The notes: generated by a model from the letters alone, not told the origin. Shown: positions 1 to 12,429, counted from the stretch's first letter. The stretch is DNA of 64,000 nt from Talpa occidentalis (GCF_014898055.3 NW_023602073.1:19763784-19827783), one strand, 5' to 3'. Numbers and translations: made by a program.

Positions 1-689
1 TTTAAAAAATTGGGGCTACCTGATAGGAACTTCACATATGACAACACTCCACACAATGTTAGCACACACTCCTGCCTTCATGGAAGGTTACCACTCGCAT
101 ACCTCATTTGAACACCAGCCTTTCAGCCTGTGAATGTGTCACCTCCTGGGGCAGCAGCTCTGGGAGTGTGTGGGATGAGGGAATGTTTACTCAATGTCAA
201 GGGTGTTGGAGCAATGAAAAGCCTGGAGGTCTACTCCTGGCAGTATTGTGCAGCCCCCATCCAAAGGGGGGGTTCGTATTAATTGGAATCAGGTACAGAG
301 GTGGGGCAAGTATGTAGGGAGTATACATACATGGGGGGTGCAGTTTTGTTGGAGTGTAAAGCTAGGGGGTAGTGACAAGGACTATAGCCTGCGGGGTCCA
401 TCATTCTGCTGGTCAAAGCATATTATTTCTGACCTCTATTCTTACCTAGCTGTCTGCTAATTCTTACAAGTAAGGATTTGTGGATCTCGCTAATCTGGTC
501 ATAATATCTGCCTGATGATTTCAGCAGATACTGATTTCCCAGTGTGTTCCTCATACCGGGACTTTTGTCCTTGGTGAGAGGACTCTTGCCTGACTACCTA
601 GCTGACTGGCAAGAACTCTGGGAACCAAGACAATAGCCACAAGAACAAGGAGGGCTGGGGATCCCACAGAAATGGTTCCATTTTTTTTC
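1..689. other. Gene-free stretch, nothing recognised
   Basis: I see no OR exon, tRNA-derived SINE, L1 motif or convincing open frame. The small open frames are not supported by any family pattern. The stretch is slightly more GC-rich than the rest of the window and may be an old unrecognised repeat. Confidence 0.4.
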
Positions 690-1990
690 AGATCTATTGA
701 AATATAATTGGACATAGAATAAATTTACCCATTTAACATGTGTAGTTCAATGAGTTCTGACAAGTATATCATTGTGTAAATGTCACCACAATCAAGCTAT
801 AGACTTTCCCATCACTCCCAAAACAACCCGTGCCCTTTTGCAGTCAAATCTCTCCCTCCACCCTAGCCTCAAGCAAACACTGTTCTCTGTCACCATAGTT
901 TTGCTTTTTTAAAAAAATGATCTTATATAAATGTAATTATAAATGTATAATCTTTGACTTTGTTTTCCTTTCCTTTTTTTTTTTAAAGATTTATTTATTT
1001 ATGCATACAAGCTGGGGTACAGCCAGAGGTACCGGGGGTGGGGCGAGAGGATTCACCAGAGACAGAGCAGGGAACAGAACAGGCAGACTGACCAAAGTAC
1101 ACTGCTGAGGGGAGCAGTGGGCGAGACAGGAGAGGTCTGCCTCACCATGTGGGAATCTCCTGGCTGGCCGGGGATCAAACGCATGCCACAGTGGCTGCGG
1201 ATTGCTTCATAGTACAGTATTTAACTCCCTTGCACCACCAGGGAGGCCTCTCTTTTCCTTTTCTTGGCATGATGTTTTGGACATGTATGCATGTACCAGC
1301 AGTTCCCTTCTTTTATTTATTTATTTCTGAGGCATGTTTTAGAACATACGTTGTGTGAATATATCACAGCAGAGCATAAGGACCGATTGAGGGAGCAGCG
1401 GGAGGCAGAGATTGATGTGGCCCTTCAGTAGCATGGCGTGCAAGTTCGCATTTATTCCTTAATTCTGTTATGTTTGTGAATATATATGCATGATTGGGCG
1501 TTGGGAATATTTCCTGAAAATTAATGAAATTAGTATACAAGTGTTTGTGTAAGCAGCTGTTTTTATATAACTTGGGTAAATACCTAGCAATGGGACTGAG
1601 AGTTGTCTGCTAAGTTTCCATTTTCCTTTTTTTGAAATTGTGAAAATGTTCTTCAAGGGCTGACCACTTTCACTCCATACAGCTGTGTGTTGGATTTCCA
1701 AATTTGCCCCACATTTTCTGTAACACTCAGTGTTGTGAATCTTTATGCTTTTAGCCTTTCAAGTACGTTTCTAATGGTTTTAATTGGCGTTTCTTTGAAG
1801 AATGTTGATCTCGACTGTCTTTCCATGTATTTCATTTGTCTTATTTTATGATGTTTCTATTCAGATATTTTATTGATTTTGAATTGGATCATTCATTTAA
1901 ATACTATTTATATATCCCCAGCTCAAACCCTTTGTCAGATAATTTTTCTTTCTCCCAGTTTATGGTGTGCCTTTTATTTTTTAATAGGCT
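690..1990 (-). mobile_element. Ancient L1 3' portion, antisense
   Basis: The text resembles the antisense 3' end of old mammalian L1s: an A/T-rich start, the C-rich tract around 780-870, then antisense ORF2-like sequence that ends near 1990. It is interrupted by the SINE at 974-1248. It is heavily diverged with no open frame. Recognised by general pattern, not by alignment. Confidence 0.6.
974..1248 (-). mobile_element. tRNA-derived SINE, subfamily A
   Basis: Reverse orientation: T-run and AAAGATTTATTTATTTATGC tail at the left, GGGAGGCC head at the right. Subfamily A carries the ATGCATACAAG...CTGGGGTACAGCC tail module. Inserted in the old L1. Confidence 0.9.
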
Positions 1991-2974
1991 TCCAAAGAGC
2001 CAGTATAACAGAGGCTTCTCCATAAAGGGGGAGGTACAATGTTTCCCACCCTCTTTACATCAGCTATGTTGCACTAGCTACTGGGAACCAGGGTGTGGAG
2101 CTGAGCACCCAGGTGATACCTATAACATGGAAGGCAGGTGGGCTCTGAGAAACACTTGGAGAAAAAGTGTTTGCTTGCTTCCCAGCTTTGGACTTGCACT
2201 AGGGACTTAGGGGACTTGAAGGAGACATGTAGAGTTGAGACATGTAGAGATATTTGGAAGAGACACATAGGTGAGAGACACTTGGTGAGATTGATGATGG
2301 CAGCCATTATGTTGATTTGAACTTTCATTTGCTTTGCTTCTTTTGCCCCAAACTTGCCTGGCCTCTTTTGTCCCTTCTGTCTAATGATTTCCCACCAGAA
2401 GGCACCTTAGACTTGTGGCAGGATTTTGGCCTCAGAGGCCCTGCTTAGGGCCAACCCTGTTTGGCGGGGCATTTTTTTTAAGAATTTTTATTTATTTATG
2501 ATTACAAGAACTGGGGTATAGGCCAGAGGTGTGGGAGGTGAGAGTGGGGAACAGAACAGGCAGATAGACTGAAGTATACTGCTGAGGGGAGCAGCAGGAG
2601 AGTCAGGAGAGGTCTGCTGCACCATGTGGGTAGCTCCCTGGCCAGGGATTGAACTCGTGCTGCAGAGGCTGCGGACAGCTTCACAGCGCTGTGCTCACCC
2701 CTTGCATCACCAGGGAGGCCCTGGCTGGGCATTTAGTCATGAAGGGAAGGGTAACTTTGGGTTTTTAATTGGGAACTAATATTCTTTCATTTCCTTCCTC
2801 TCTGTGTCTCTGCACACTAATCCTATTAAAATTCATTTGTAATAAGAATCTGCTGTTTTATGCACATATATGGCTGGGTGCCTTTAGAGCATGCAAATTT
2901 GGGGGCCCTGGTGTACTCCTCAGTCGTGAGCTAACATGAGCTTTTAACTTTCATGAAATTCAGTGCTATGTCTC
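1991..2974. other. Unassigned segment, possible LTR-like insert in old L1
   Basis: Old antisense L1 sequence stops near 1990 and resumes near 2975, so this ~1 kb looks inserted. It is unlike L1 and holds a SINE at 2472-2720. Its composition recalls an LTR, but I cannot define ends, a TATA box or a target duplication, so the class is open. Confidence 0.3.
2472..2720 (-). mobile_element. tRNA-derived SINE, subfamily A
   Basis: Reverse orientation with the T-rich tail left and CAGGGAGGCC right. Imperfect ~12-bp target duplication: TGGCGGGGCATT left, TGGCTGGGCATT right. Confidence 0.88.
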
Positions 2975-3065
2975 AAAAAAAAGTCTGCTGGTATTTTGAC
3001 TGGGATTACATTGAGCTCATAGACCAGTTTGAGGAGAACTGACAATATTGAGTCATTGGCCCCAG
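2975..3065 (-). mobile_element. Ancient L1 fragment, antisense ORF2
   Basis: Short stretch matching the common antisense ORF2 pattern (GCTGGTATTTTGA..., then ...TATTGAGTC). Probably the continuation of the L1 at 690-1990. Confidence 0.5.
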
Positions 3066-3300
3066 GAACAGGGGATATAACAAGAAAATTAAAAAATTTA
3101 AACTATGAATATATAACAATTTAATAATATTAATATTTAATTTTATATTTCTGCTATTTAAGCAATATTTAATATATGTTAGAGTGAACTGATAATCACC
3201 AACCCCATGACTGTGGCTGTCTCTGGGGGTGGGGTGCAGGGTGAGATAGTAGCAGTTAAAGGGAGATGGAATTAATTATGGGCTAAAATGCTAGAAACGT

Positions 3301-3566
3301 GGGCCTCCCTGGTGGCACAAGGGTTGAAGTCTCAGTGCTATCAAGCTATTGCCAGCCACTGCAGCACAAGTTTGATCCTCGGCCAGGGAGCCAACCCACA
3401 TGGTGCAGCATACCACTCTTGTCTCTCTTGCCTTCTGCTCCACTCAGCAGTGTATTTCAGTGGATCCACCTGCTCTGCTCCACACTCTGTCTCCGGTGAA
3501 TTCTCTTACTGCCTGCACCCCAGCTTTTCTATGCAAAATAAATAAAATAAATATTTGAAAAAATAA
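3301..3566 (+). mobile_element. tRNA-derived SINE, subfamily A
   Basis: Begins GGGCCTCCCTGGTGGC and ends in an AAATAAAATAAAT tail. Approximate target duplication CTAGAAACGT / TTAGAAATGT. The head is diverged, so it is not recent. Confidence 0.88.
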
Positions 3567-3759
3567 AATTTTAGAAATGTGACAAAGGTAATAGCTGATG
3601 ATTTCTGAGTTATGAGAACATAGGTATTTTATTTTAAATAATATTTAATATCTAAAATATCTAAAATAAAGTGTAACAGAACACCAAGGAGAGGAGTTGT
3701 TTCGTAAAATATCAATTCAAATAAAATTCACTAATAGAAAAAATTAATAACAATAAAAA

Positions 3760-3950
3760 ACACAACAAAACAAAACAAACAGACAACTATAAATCAGAGA
3801 CATTCTGCAGGGCAGGGGAAGGCAGAGGGATTAAAACAAGGCCGGGAGGAGCATAAGGGACTAGATTGATGGTGCATAGGTGAGCTGGTGGTGGGAATTC
3901 TATGGGGACTACCCTGAGAAAAGAAAACAAACATTGTGAAAAAAAGAACA
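3760..3950 (+). mobile_element. L1 3' UTR fragment
   Basis: Carries the host L1 3' UTR pattern also seen near 12950-13110 and 57040-57200: ACTATAAATCAGAGACATTC, a purine-rich G tract, then TATGGGGACTAC and A-rich sequence. No ORF2 remains. Confidence 0.7.
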
Positions 3951-4236
3951 ATGATAAAACTTGCTAATAGTAATCGTAGCTAATGGGGAACACATAACTA
4001 TATAGTAAGCATTGTGGAAAATGTTTATAAATTTTTCTTATTGCATTCTCACAGCAATCAAGACTACTGATACTTAAAGATTATTTTCTGGTTCATCTTT
4101 ACATACAAAGGAAATAATTGTCTTATTAAAATTGAACTTTTTTTTCAGACTAAATTTAACTTCACATTGATAGAAAACATGAAAAAGATTTACATATACC
4201 CACATTATAGAGCAACATTTCAACAGAATATTTCTT

Positions 4237-4694
4237 TTTTTTTTAAAAATAATAAATTTTATTTTTATATTCCCCATACAATTGCAACCCCCCCATTCTG
4301 ATCCCAATCCCTCCCCTCCCCCCCCACCCCCCAAAAGTGTCTCTGTTTCATAGTTTTTTGTTGATTCTGATTTTCACTTTCTTATAGTTATTCATTTTCC
4401 TGGTCCTTTATTTAAGTTTCTAGATTCCTGCTATGAGGACCATCCGGTATTTTTCTTTTTCTTTTTGGCTTATTTCGCTGAGCATGATCCCTTCCAGCGC
4501 CATCCATGTTGCTGCAAATTGCATGTGTTTATCTTTTTTGAATGCTGAGTAATATTCCATGGTGTATATGTACCACATCTTCTTGATCCAGTCATCTATT
4601 TTTGGGCATTTGGGTTGTTTCCAAAGCTTAGCTATTGTAAACAGTGCTGCTATAAACATAGGGGTGCAGGTGCTCTTTGGAATTGATGTTTCTT
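4237..4694 (-). mobile_element. 5'-truncated L1 with 16-bp target duplication
   Basis: Antisense L1: poly-T at the left, the C-rich complement of the 3' UTR (4285-4335), then antisense ORF2 C-terminal sequence ending inside the region that encodes ...KDTETSIP... Flanks are identical: CAACAGAATATTTCTT at 4221-4236 and 4695-4710. Close in sequence to the L1 at 38725-40120, so it belongs to the younger host L1 group. Confidence 0.93.
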
Positions 4695-4849
4695 CAACAG
4701 AATATTTCTTGCCATAAATTAGATCTTGCTGATTTGTAGCACTGAAAGAACAGTTTTATATTAAACAAGGTAAAACAAAATGACTTAGTAATCATTTAAA
4801 AAATTTTACATATAGACACATATATGACTTCATTAAAAGACAATTGTAT

Positions 4850-5182
4850 CATTTTTTTGAGGTAACATTGGTATACAATACAGTATATTATAGATTCCCA
4901 CCTCCTCAGATATATATTACCTCCCACCAAAGCACCAATAATCTTCCAACAAGGTCCACTGGATCCTCTTCCTTTTTTGCTTCCCAGCCCCATCCTCACC
5001 TTCTGGTAGCCTTGGTTCTGCAGTCAGACTTCCAGAGATTGTTTTGGTTTAGTTTAATTTAGTTTCTCTAAACTATGAGTGAAATCATGTATTTGACTTT
5101 CTCCTTCTGACTTATTTTGCTTAGCATCATCCCCTCCAGTTCCATCCATGTGGTCACAAATGGCAAGAGTTCATCTTTTTTA
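4850..5182 (-). mobile_element. Older L1, antisense, left half
   Basis: Antisense L1 3' UTR and ORF2 end, including the antisense of the ...SEISQKEKE... region near 5100-5150. Split by the L1 at 5184-6366; the continuation is 6382-6663. Confidence 0.7.
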
Positions 5183-5183
5183 G

Positions 5184-6366
5184 AATGAAGCTTGACTACT
5201 ACCTAACACTATGCACAAAAACCAACTCAAAATGGATTAAAGAACTAGACGTAAGACCTGAAACCATAAAATACATAGAAGGAAATATAAGTGAAACACT
5301 ACATGACATGCACATCAAAGACATCTTTACAGCCACATCATGCAAAGCAGTGATAGTGAAGGCAAAGATAAACAGCTGGGACTACATCAAATTAAAGAGC
5401 TTCTGCACAGCAAAAGAGACAATAACAAAAACAAAGAGAAACCCACCGACTGGGAGAACATTTTTGCACACAACACTAATGATAAAGGACTGATCACAAA
5501 AATCTACAAAGAGCTGATGAGACTCAACAACAACAAGAAAATAATCCAGTCAAAAATGGGCAGAAAAGCTAAAAAAACTTCTCCAAAGAGGAAATGCAAA
5601 TGGCCAACAGGCATATGAAAAAATGTTCAACATCACTTGTATCAGGGAAATGCAAATCAAAACTACCATGAGATACCATCTTACACCAGTGAGAATGGCA
5701 CATAAAAAAAAACTAGCAACAACAAATGTTGGCGAGGATGTGGAGAAAAAGGAACTCTCCTGCACTGTTGGTGGGAGTGCAAACTGGTCTAACCACTATG
5801 GGGAGCTGTGTGGAGATTTCTCGACCTACTAAACTTAGAGCTTCTGTATGTTCCAGCAATTCCACTCCTAGGTATTTACCCAAAGGACACAGAAACATCA
5901 ATTCCAAAGAGCACCTGCACCCCTATGTTTATAGCAGCACTATTTTAATAGCTAAGCTTTGGAAACAACCCAAATGCCCAAAAATAGATGACTGGATCAA
6001 GAAGATGTGGTACATATACACCATGGAATATTACTCAGCTATCAAAAAAGATAAACACATGCAATCTGCAGCAATATGGATGGCGCGGGAAGGGATCATG
6101 CTCAGAGAAATAAGCCAGAAAGAAAAAGAAAAATACCGGATGGTCTCACTCATAGCAGGAATCTAGAAACTTAAATAAGGGACCAGGAAAAGAATAACTA
6201 TCAGAAAGAAAGTATCAAAGTCAACAAACAACTATGAACCAGAGACACTTTTTGGGGGGTGGGGGGCGGGAAAAGGAGGGCTTGGGGTCAAAATAAGGGA
6301 GTTGTAATTGTAAGGGTAATATAAAAATAAAATTTAAATAATAAAAAATAAATAAAAAATAAAAAA
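5184..6366 (+). mobile_element. 5'-truncated L1 nested in an older L1
   Basis: Sense L1: ORF2 C-terminal coding sequence from 5185 to 6166, broken into frames 5185-5493, 5340-5618 and 5726-6166, then a G-rich 3' UTR and A-rich tail. The frame ending at 6166 covers the ORF2 C terminus. A 15-bp target duplication AGTTCATCTTTTTTA lies at 5168-5182 and 6367-6381. The host sequence on both sides is one older antisense L1. Confidence 0.93.
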
Positions 6367-6381
6367 AGTTCATCTTTTTTA

Positions 6382-6663
6382 TAGCTCAGTAGTATTCCAT
6401 TTTGTATATATGCCACATGTTCCTAAACCACTCATCTGTATTTGGGCACTTAGGTTGCTTCTACAGCTTGGCTATTATAATAGTGCTGCAATGAACATAG
6501 GAGTGCATATATCCCTTTGAATTAATGTTTTTATGTTCCTCAGGTAAATACTTAAGATTGGGATTGCTGGATCATATGGCAGATCTATTTTTAATATTTT
6601 GAGAAACATACATACTGTTTTCCATAGGGTTTGAACCAGTCTGCATTCCTACCAGCAATGTAC
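6382..6663 (-). mobile_element. Older L1, antisense, right half
   Basis: Continues the antisense ORF2 of 4850-5182 directly after the target duplication: antisense of the [13 protein letters not shown] and LGIYP-like regions. It resumes briefly after the SINE at 6680-6962. Confidence 0.7.
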
Positions 6664-6679
6664 AAAGGTTTTATTTTTT

Positions 6680-6962
6680 TCTTTAATTTTTAAAAAAGAT
6701 TTATTTATTTATGCATAGAAGAACTGGGGCACAGGCCAGAGGTGCAGCAGTGAGAAGATTCACCAAAGACAGAGTGGGGAACAGAACAGGCAGGCTGACT
6801 GAGATACACTACTGAGGGCAGCAGTGGGAGAGACAGGAGAGGTCTGCTGCCCCATGTGGGTAGCTCCCTGGCTGGCCAGGGATCGAACTCGTGTTATGGA
6901 GGCTACACTCATGCTGCGGAGCTTCACAGTGCTATGCTTAACCCTTGCCCACCAGGGAGGCC
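6680..6962 (-). mobile_element. tRNA-derived SINE, subfamily A
   Basis: Reverse orientation. Target duplication AAAGGTTTTATTTTTT at 6664-6679 and again from 6964. Inserted in the older antisense L1. Confidence 0.92.
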
Positions 6963-7180
6963 TAAAGGTTTTATTTTTTCACCAAACCCTTGTGTGGTTT
7001 CATTATTACCATTCTATATATTCATTATCACCATTACTAAGTGATTTCCATTACTGATTAGCACCCATTGTAAAGATGCATTCCTAACACAGTTTTACTT
7101 AATTGGAATGCAGCAGAAAAATTAACAGTCCAGGAATCTATCTAGCACATATTAAAATGGCATTAAATGTGATCTTACTG

Positions 7181-7448
7181 GGGCCTCCCTGGTGGTGCAA
7201 GGGTTAAGATGCAACCTATAAAGCTATCTGCAGCCACTGTAGCATGAGTTTGATTCCTGGCCAGCCGGGGAAGTGCCCACTTGGGCAGCAGACCTCTCCC
7301 ATCTCACCTGCTGCTCCCATCAGCAGTGTATTTCAGTCAATCCGGCTGTTCTGTTCCCTGCTCTGTCTCTGGTGAATCCTCTCACCCCTCACACCCCTGG
7401 CCTGTACCCCAGTTCTTGTATGCACAAATAAGTAAATCTTTAAAAAAA
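7181..7448 (+). mobile_element. tRNA-derived SINE, subfamily A
   Basis: Head GGGCCTCCCTGGTGGTGCAA, tail ATGCACAAATAAGTAAATC plus A-run. Approximate target duplication TGTGATCTTACT / TTGTAATCTTAT. Confidence 0.9.
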
Positions 7449-9040
7449 TTGTAATCTTATTATAATATGATCTAATTCCCATACTGTGATTTTCTTTGGT
7501 ACAAATAGAATACACACAACTTAAAGCATTTTTAGCTGAGATTTTTGTTGGTCTTGCACTTTTGGTTCTTCTTCGTGAAGTTTGAGATATATTTGCACAC
7601 CATAGGTAAATGAATTGCTTGGTCTACAGATTCATTGTTTCTTAGCACAAAAAGTGTGAGATCAGTTGAAGGTATCCCTTGGAAGGTATTGTCATTAGAA
7701 CAAATCCTTGAGGGATGTTAATTGCCACTTTGGGATTTCCCCTCCCAGTGGCCCCAGTCAAGGAAAATAAGTCACACTATTCTTTTGTTTCCATAAAGTC
7801 TCCATTTACTTTTGAAAATGGACCCCGCCCCCTGATACACTAAATGCTCTCATGAATTCCTCCTTTGCATTAAAACAAATCTTAATCGTAGACCCAGGAC
7901 TCTCTCTCCTACGGCACCTATGATCTCAGTGATTCTGGGACTCTGTCTCTATCTGATGTAGTAGGTTAGAATACAAAGTGTAGAGGATCACTCATGTTGG
8001 TGATTCCAAGGAAATGAAAGCCAGAGATCATCTCTGTCTGCATATGAAGAGGCATAAATCTTGAAGACAGATACAGAGACTGTGGGCAGACATGGGAAGG
8101 ACAGGAGCGAAGGGGCTGTCTGAGTACTCTGTGAGCACTAGGTAAGAGTATACAAACACTAAGATGATAAGAAAAAATTCATATGTACCACCATTTCCTC
8201 CAGAATGCCTTATTTTTTAAAAAAGGTCATTAAAAGGTCATAAAAATCATCTTGGTTAAGATCTTTATTCCTCCTAAGAGGAAAATTAAACCATAAAGTT
8301 CCTACATTTTCTCTGGTTTTGTCCTTCTCTCATATCCCTCTTTATCATGTGATAGTACAAGAATGTTAAAGGGCGAGTCATGCAATAAACAGAGATTATC
8401 TGTTTATTTTGGTTAATATTCAAAGTTATTCAACCATATGTAAGGATGAAAATTATATTTACTTCAGAAGAAGCAATGACAACTTTCTCCCATGTAGAGA
8501 AATAAAAAAAAAATTGGGATTTTCCATCAACCCTCAAAGGCAGTGAGTGACCTCAAGTGAAATAATCATGATGGGTTATTTGATCATTGCTATTTTTTGA
8601 TTCACAGTGAACTTCTGTGCTATCCAGTGGGCTGAAACCACACCTTTGATGTGGAGGGAGTCCCCCTTCTAAGCTTTTCCTTCTGGGATATCCTTTACAT
8701 CTTTATAGTTACTTTCCTTCTATAGTTTAATAATTTTATATTAAATTGCTTTATTATAATTTTTAATCAGTGTATTGTTTGATTATCCTGGATGGTTTCT
8801 ATCTCTGTGATTACATAAAATCTAAAATGCCATTTTAATCAATGTGCTTTCTGATTATCCTGGATGGCTTTTAATCTACATTAACATAATTACTTAATGA
8901 TTAGTACTTAGAAGACCTGAATCAGTCTTATAGCCTTGGCCCAAATAACTGTTTTTAACTTTCTTACTGGAACTTAACAAATAATAATGTCTAGCATTTA
9001 AGAACACTTAAAGAACACGAGCAATTAAGAGACCCAAAAG
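7449..9040. other. Gene-free stretch, nothing recognised
   Basis: About 1.6 kb of AT-rich DNA without a recognisable exon, SINE or L1 motif. Two similar ~60-bp phrases around 8755-8815 and 8840-8880 (both with GATTATCCTGGATGG) suggest an old local duplication. Confidence 0.4.
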
Positions 9041-9318
9041 TGAGCCTCCCTGGTGGCACAGGGTTTAAGTCTCAGTGTTACCACCACTGCTGCCTGAGTC
9101 CGATCCCTAATCAGGCAGCTAACCCACAAATGACAGACCTCTCCTGTCTCGCCCACTGCTCTCCTCAGTGGTGTATTTCTGCAAATCTGCCTTTTTCTGC
9201 TACCCACTCTGTCTCTGGTGAATCCTCCCCTCTCCCCCATCTCTGGTCTGTACCCCAGTTCTACACATGCACGCGTGTGCACACACACACACACATACAC
9301 ACACACACATAAAGTTTA
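9041..9318 (+). mobile_element. tRNA-derived SINE, subfamily A, with CA-repeat tail
   Basis: Head GAGCCTCCCTGGTGGCACAG. The tail has turned into a CA/CG microsatellite (about 9265-9310). Target duplication AGACCCAAAAG before the element and AGACCCCAAAAG after it. Confidence 0.9.
9279..9310. repeat. (CA)n microsatellite
   Basis: Mostly uninterrupted CA dinucleotides with one CATA interruption, grown in the SINE tail. Confidence 0.95.
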
Positions 9319-9369
9319 GACCCCAAAAGAGGTAACGAGGTGACTCTAAAGTGATTTCTTTTTGTCATT

Positions 9370-9469
9370 NNNNNNNNNNNNNNNNNNNNNNNNNNNNNNN
9401 NNNNNNNNNNNNNNNNNNNNNNNNNNNNNNNNNNNNNNNNNNNNNNNNNNNNNNNNNNNNNNNNNNNNN
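9370..9469. other. Assembly gap, 100 N
   Basis: Exactly 100 Ns, so the true size is unknown. The first bases after it (9470-9492) look like the A-rich 3' end of a plus-strand L1, so the gap probably hides an L1 body. Confidence 0.98.
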
Positions 9470-9963
9470 ATATAAAATAAAATTTAATATTAAAAAAAAA
9501 AGTAATGGTCTGGTCCAGAATAAAATGTGCACAGGAAAATGCCTTTGGGAAAAGGCAGCTTTTTGGAAACTATTTCTTCTGGATACAGTAACTTCAAAGA
9601 AAGACAGACTTCAAGGTTTATGGTAGGTTTGAAACTCCCACTTCCCAGAAGAGAAAGCTCTAAGTAGAACAAGTTTTATCCACTTTCCTTGTCTTCCTCA
9701 CTGCACAGAAAACATCAGCTAGATCCATTAACCCAACACCTGCCCAGATCCTTGACATGATTGCCTTGCAAATTGTATAATATCCTCATCCCAAAGCTCA
9801 GAGATTGAGCAGCATTTCCAGACCTATTTGGTGATTTGCCAGGGCTTGATTAACTAGACTTAATTCACTCATAAACTTTGGATTCTTGTCTCATTTTATT
9901 TAAGTCAAAGATTTTCCCATTATATTTTGAACTGTCCTCCCAAAGAGAAAGAGCAGATGTGCC

Positions 9964-10842
9964 TCAACAAAAGAGGTCAGCTTTTTCTGCTTTGGAAAAT
10001 CTTTCTTAAAGCTGCCTTTATGGCTTGATTTCTCAGGCTATAGATCATTGGGTTGAGTGTTGGGGTACAACTGTGTACATAATAGTGGACAAAATGTCCA
10101 GTGCATTTGGAAAGTCAGAAGGTGGCTTGAGAAACTCAAATGCACTGGTTGAAATGAATAATATGACAACAGCGATGTGGGGAAGACAAGTGGAAAAGGC
10201 CTTAGCTCTGCCCTCAGCAGATGGCATCCTCAGCACAGTAGAGAATATCTGGATGTAGGACAGTCCAATGAAGGTGATGCAAAAAAAGCCCACGAGTGTC
10301 AAAAAGGCACTGATCCCAACTTCACTGATGTACTTATTAGAACAAGGGAGTTTCAGGAGCTGGCGAATGTCACAGAAGAACTGTTAAATCATAGGGGATC
10401 CACAGAAGGCATGGAGAAAGTGGCAGCTGTGTGCATGGTTCAATTATGATCCCACTGATCCAGACACCAAGAACTCCATGAACACAGGTGCGTACATCCA
10501 TGATGATTTCATAGCGCAGTGGAAGGCAGATGGCAACGTAACGATCATAAGACATCACCGTGAGTATGACTGTCTCAGCACAACCAAAGAGAATGAAAGC
10601 AAAACACTGCACTATGCATTACCCAAGGGAAATGTAGCCACTATGCATCAAAGAGTTGCAAATGGACCTTGGCACAGTCACAGAAATGTAGCACAGGTCC
10701 AGAAAGGAGAGATGTTTCAGGAAGAAATACATGGGTGAGTGGAGACTACTGTCCACGGAAGTTGCAGTGATAATGAGGATATTGCCAGGCTTGTCTGAAA
10801 AATCCCATCAGAAGAAACCCACTCATAGTGAAATTAGTCCAT
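9964..10842 (-). pseudogene. OR14-family olfactory receptor pseudogene, type I
   Basis: A seven-transmembrane odorant receptor exon in reverse. Recognisable pieces are TM2 ([20 protein letters not shown]), the DRYVAIC motif after TM3, and the TM6 phrase MPSAEGRAKAFSTCLPH, which is typical of OR14. It ends in ...FC-stop, as the other copies do. Lesions seen: an extra base just after the start codon, so the frame closes at codon 3; about 70 bp missing between the N terminus and TM1, with the KP residues joined directly to GNIL; a stop in place of the Glu of LGECIVQC; and further frame breaks near 10375-10445. Length is 879 bp against 933 in the intact copy. A splice-acceptor-like CTTGTCTTGCAG lies upstream (AG complement at 10872-10873). 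Its 3' flank resembles those of the 28 kb and 35 kb copies. It cannot make a receptor. Confidence 0.93.
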
Positions 10843-10869
10843 AGCCCTTCTTAATTTTCCAGTGATGTT

Positions 10870-11900
10870 GGCTGCAAGACAAGATGGAAATTTTGGAAAG
10901 AAAATTTCTACACCTAACCACCTCACCCACCTGGATTAAATGAAGTTAGGTAAGCCGTTACTTGAAGAAATCACCTCTTCATCATAAATGTGAGTGGAGT
11001 TCTCTCTACTAATGCTCATGTATTTTGATTTTTAATTATTTACATTCAGGCATGGAAACATGGATAAGGATGATGATGAAATTGATTATTTCCCATTTCA
11101 ATCAAATGAAATGAAAAATGAATATTTCTAATCTACCATTGTTTTCTACTAATCTTGATATCTATTCTTATAAGACTCCAACTGATATGGTTTTAAAATT
11201 GCAGTTGAACAATTTTAAGTATAAAAGCAAGTATCCTAATGTTTTTTCTTGTAACTATTTGTTTTTTCAATAAATAAATGAATTTATGAAACACCAAATT
11301 GGCATTATTTATTTATGCTCTTATAATATGTAAATAACTGTTATATTATCATAAAGTATCATAAAAATATGCCTAAAATATTAATTTCCATAGGAAAAGG
11401 AATAGAACACACCTTTCAGTGTATTTTAAATGAAAATAATGTAACTAATATACATGTGAAAATATCATTTGATCTAACGTTTAATGTAAAACAACTACAA
11501 AATAGAATTTTTGTATGTAACAAATTAAGTATAAAAAACACTCTGTGCTTTTAATTATGAAGAAATGTAGTGGTAACATATATCTGCGTGGTGTCATCCT
11601 AGACCATAAATCGTGCACAGTCTTATAAATGCTTACTTCGATACAATTAAAATTAATTAGCACAATTAATACAATTAAAATAATGAATGGGTTGCTTATT
11701 TCATAAAAATAAAGAAATCACCTAAAACATGTAGCTAGAATGGTCTAATCTGTGCATTCTTTTTGGAAAAGAGTAAAATGTTTAGCAGAAACTGAAACAG
11801 TTTGCAAGTTAAATTGCATAAATTTATAACTAGAAACATTTTAAGTAAGTCCTCTGATAATATTTCGTCATAAAAAATTGTGCATGAAAAATTAATGCAT
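10870..11900. other. 5' flank of the 10 kb OR copy, no gene
   Basis: In reverse complement this matches the flank upstream of the 28 kb OR (for example TGATTTCTTCAAGTAAC, near 10960 and 27897). AT-rich, no further exon recognised. Confidence 0.6.
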
Positions 11901-11903
11901 TAT

Positions 11904-12197
11904 GGGCCTTCCCGGTGGTGCAGCGGCTGAGCGCTGGGTTGCGAAGCTGCCTGCAGCCTCTGCAGCGCCAGTTCAATTCCTGGTTGCTCCCCAGCCACCG
12001 GAGGAGGGTCCCACATGGCGCGCAGACCTCTCTGCTGCCTGCTGCTCCCCTCAGCAGTGTACCTCGGTCCTTCTGCCTGCTCTGCTCCCCTCTCTGGCTC
12101 TGGTGAATTCTCTCACCCTCCTGTGCTTCTGACTGTACCCAGTGCTTGTATAAATAATGAATCTCTAATAAATAAATAAATAAATCTTTAAAAAAAA
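11904..12197 (+). mobile_element. tRNA-derived SINE, subfamily B
   Basis: Head GGGCCTTCCCGGTGGTGCAG. The subfamily B end reads CTGACTGTACCCAGTGCTTG, then the AAAT tail. Target duplication GAAAAATTAATGCATTA left and GAAATTAATGCATTA right. Confidence 0.93.
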
Positions 12198-12343
12198 GAA
12201 ATTAATGCATTAGTAAAATATTGACAAATTATAAAAATGTAACAGAATATTCATTTTCATGATACTATTTTAGGTGGCCTTGAACATTATCATTATAAAG
12301 TATTTTTTCTGGAATGGGATACAATCACTATTTGGATGACATA

Positions 12344-12429
12344 AAAATATTTACACTTTATGTTCTGAAGATATGTAAATACATAGAAAATATTTACACT
12401 TTATGTTCTGAAGATATGTAAATACATAG
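12344..12429. repeat. 43-bp perfect tandem duplication
   Basis: Two identical 43-bp copies, 12344-12386 and 12387-12429, each starting AAAATATTTACACTTTATG and ending TACATAG. No divergence, so the duplication is recent. Confidence 0.95.
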
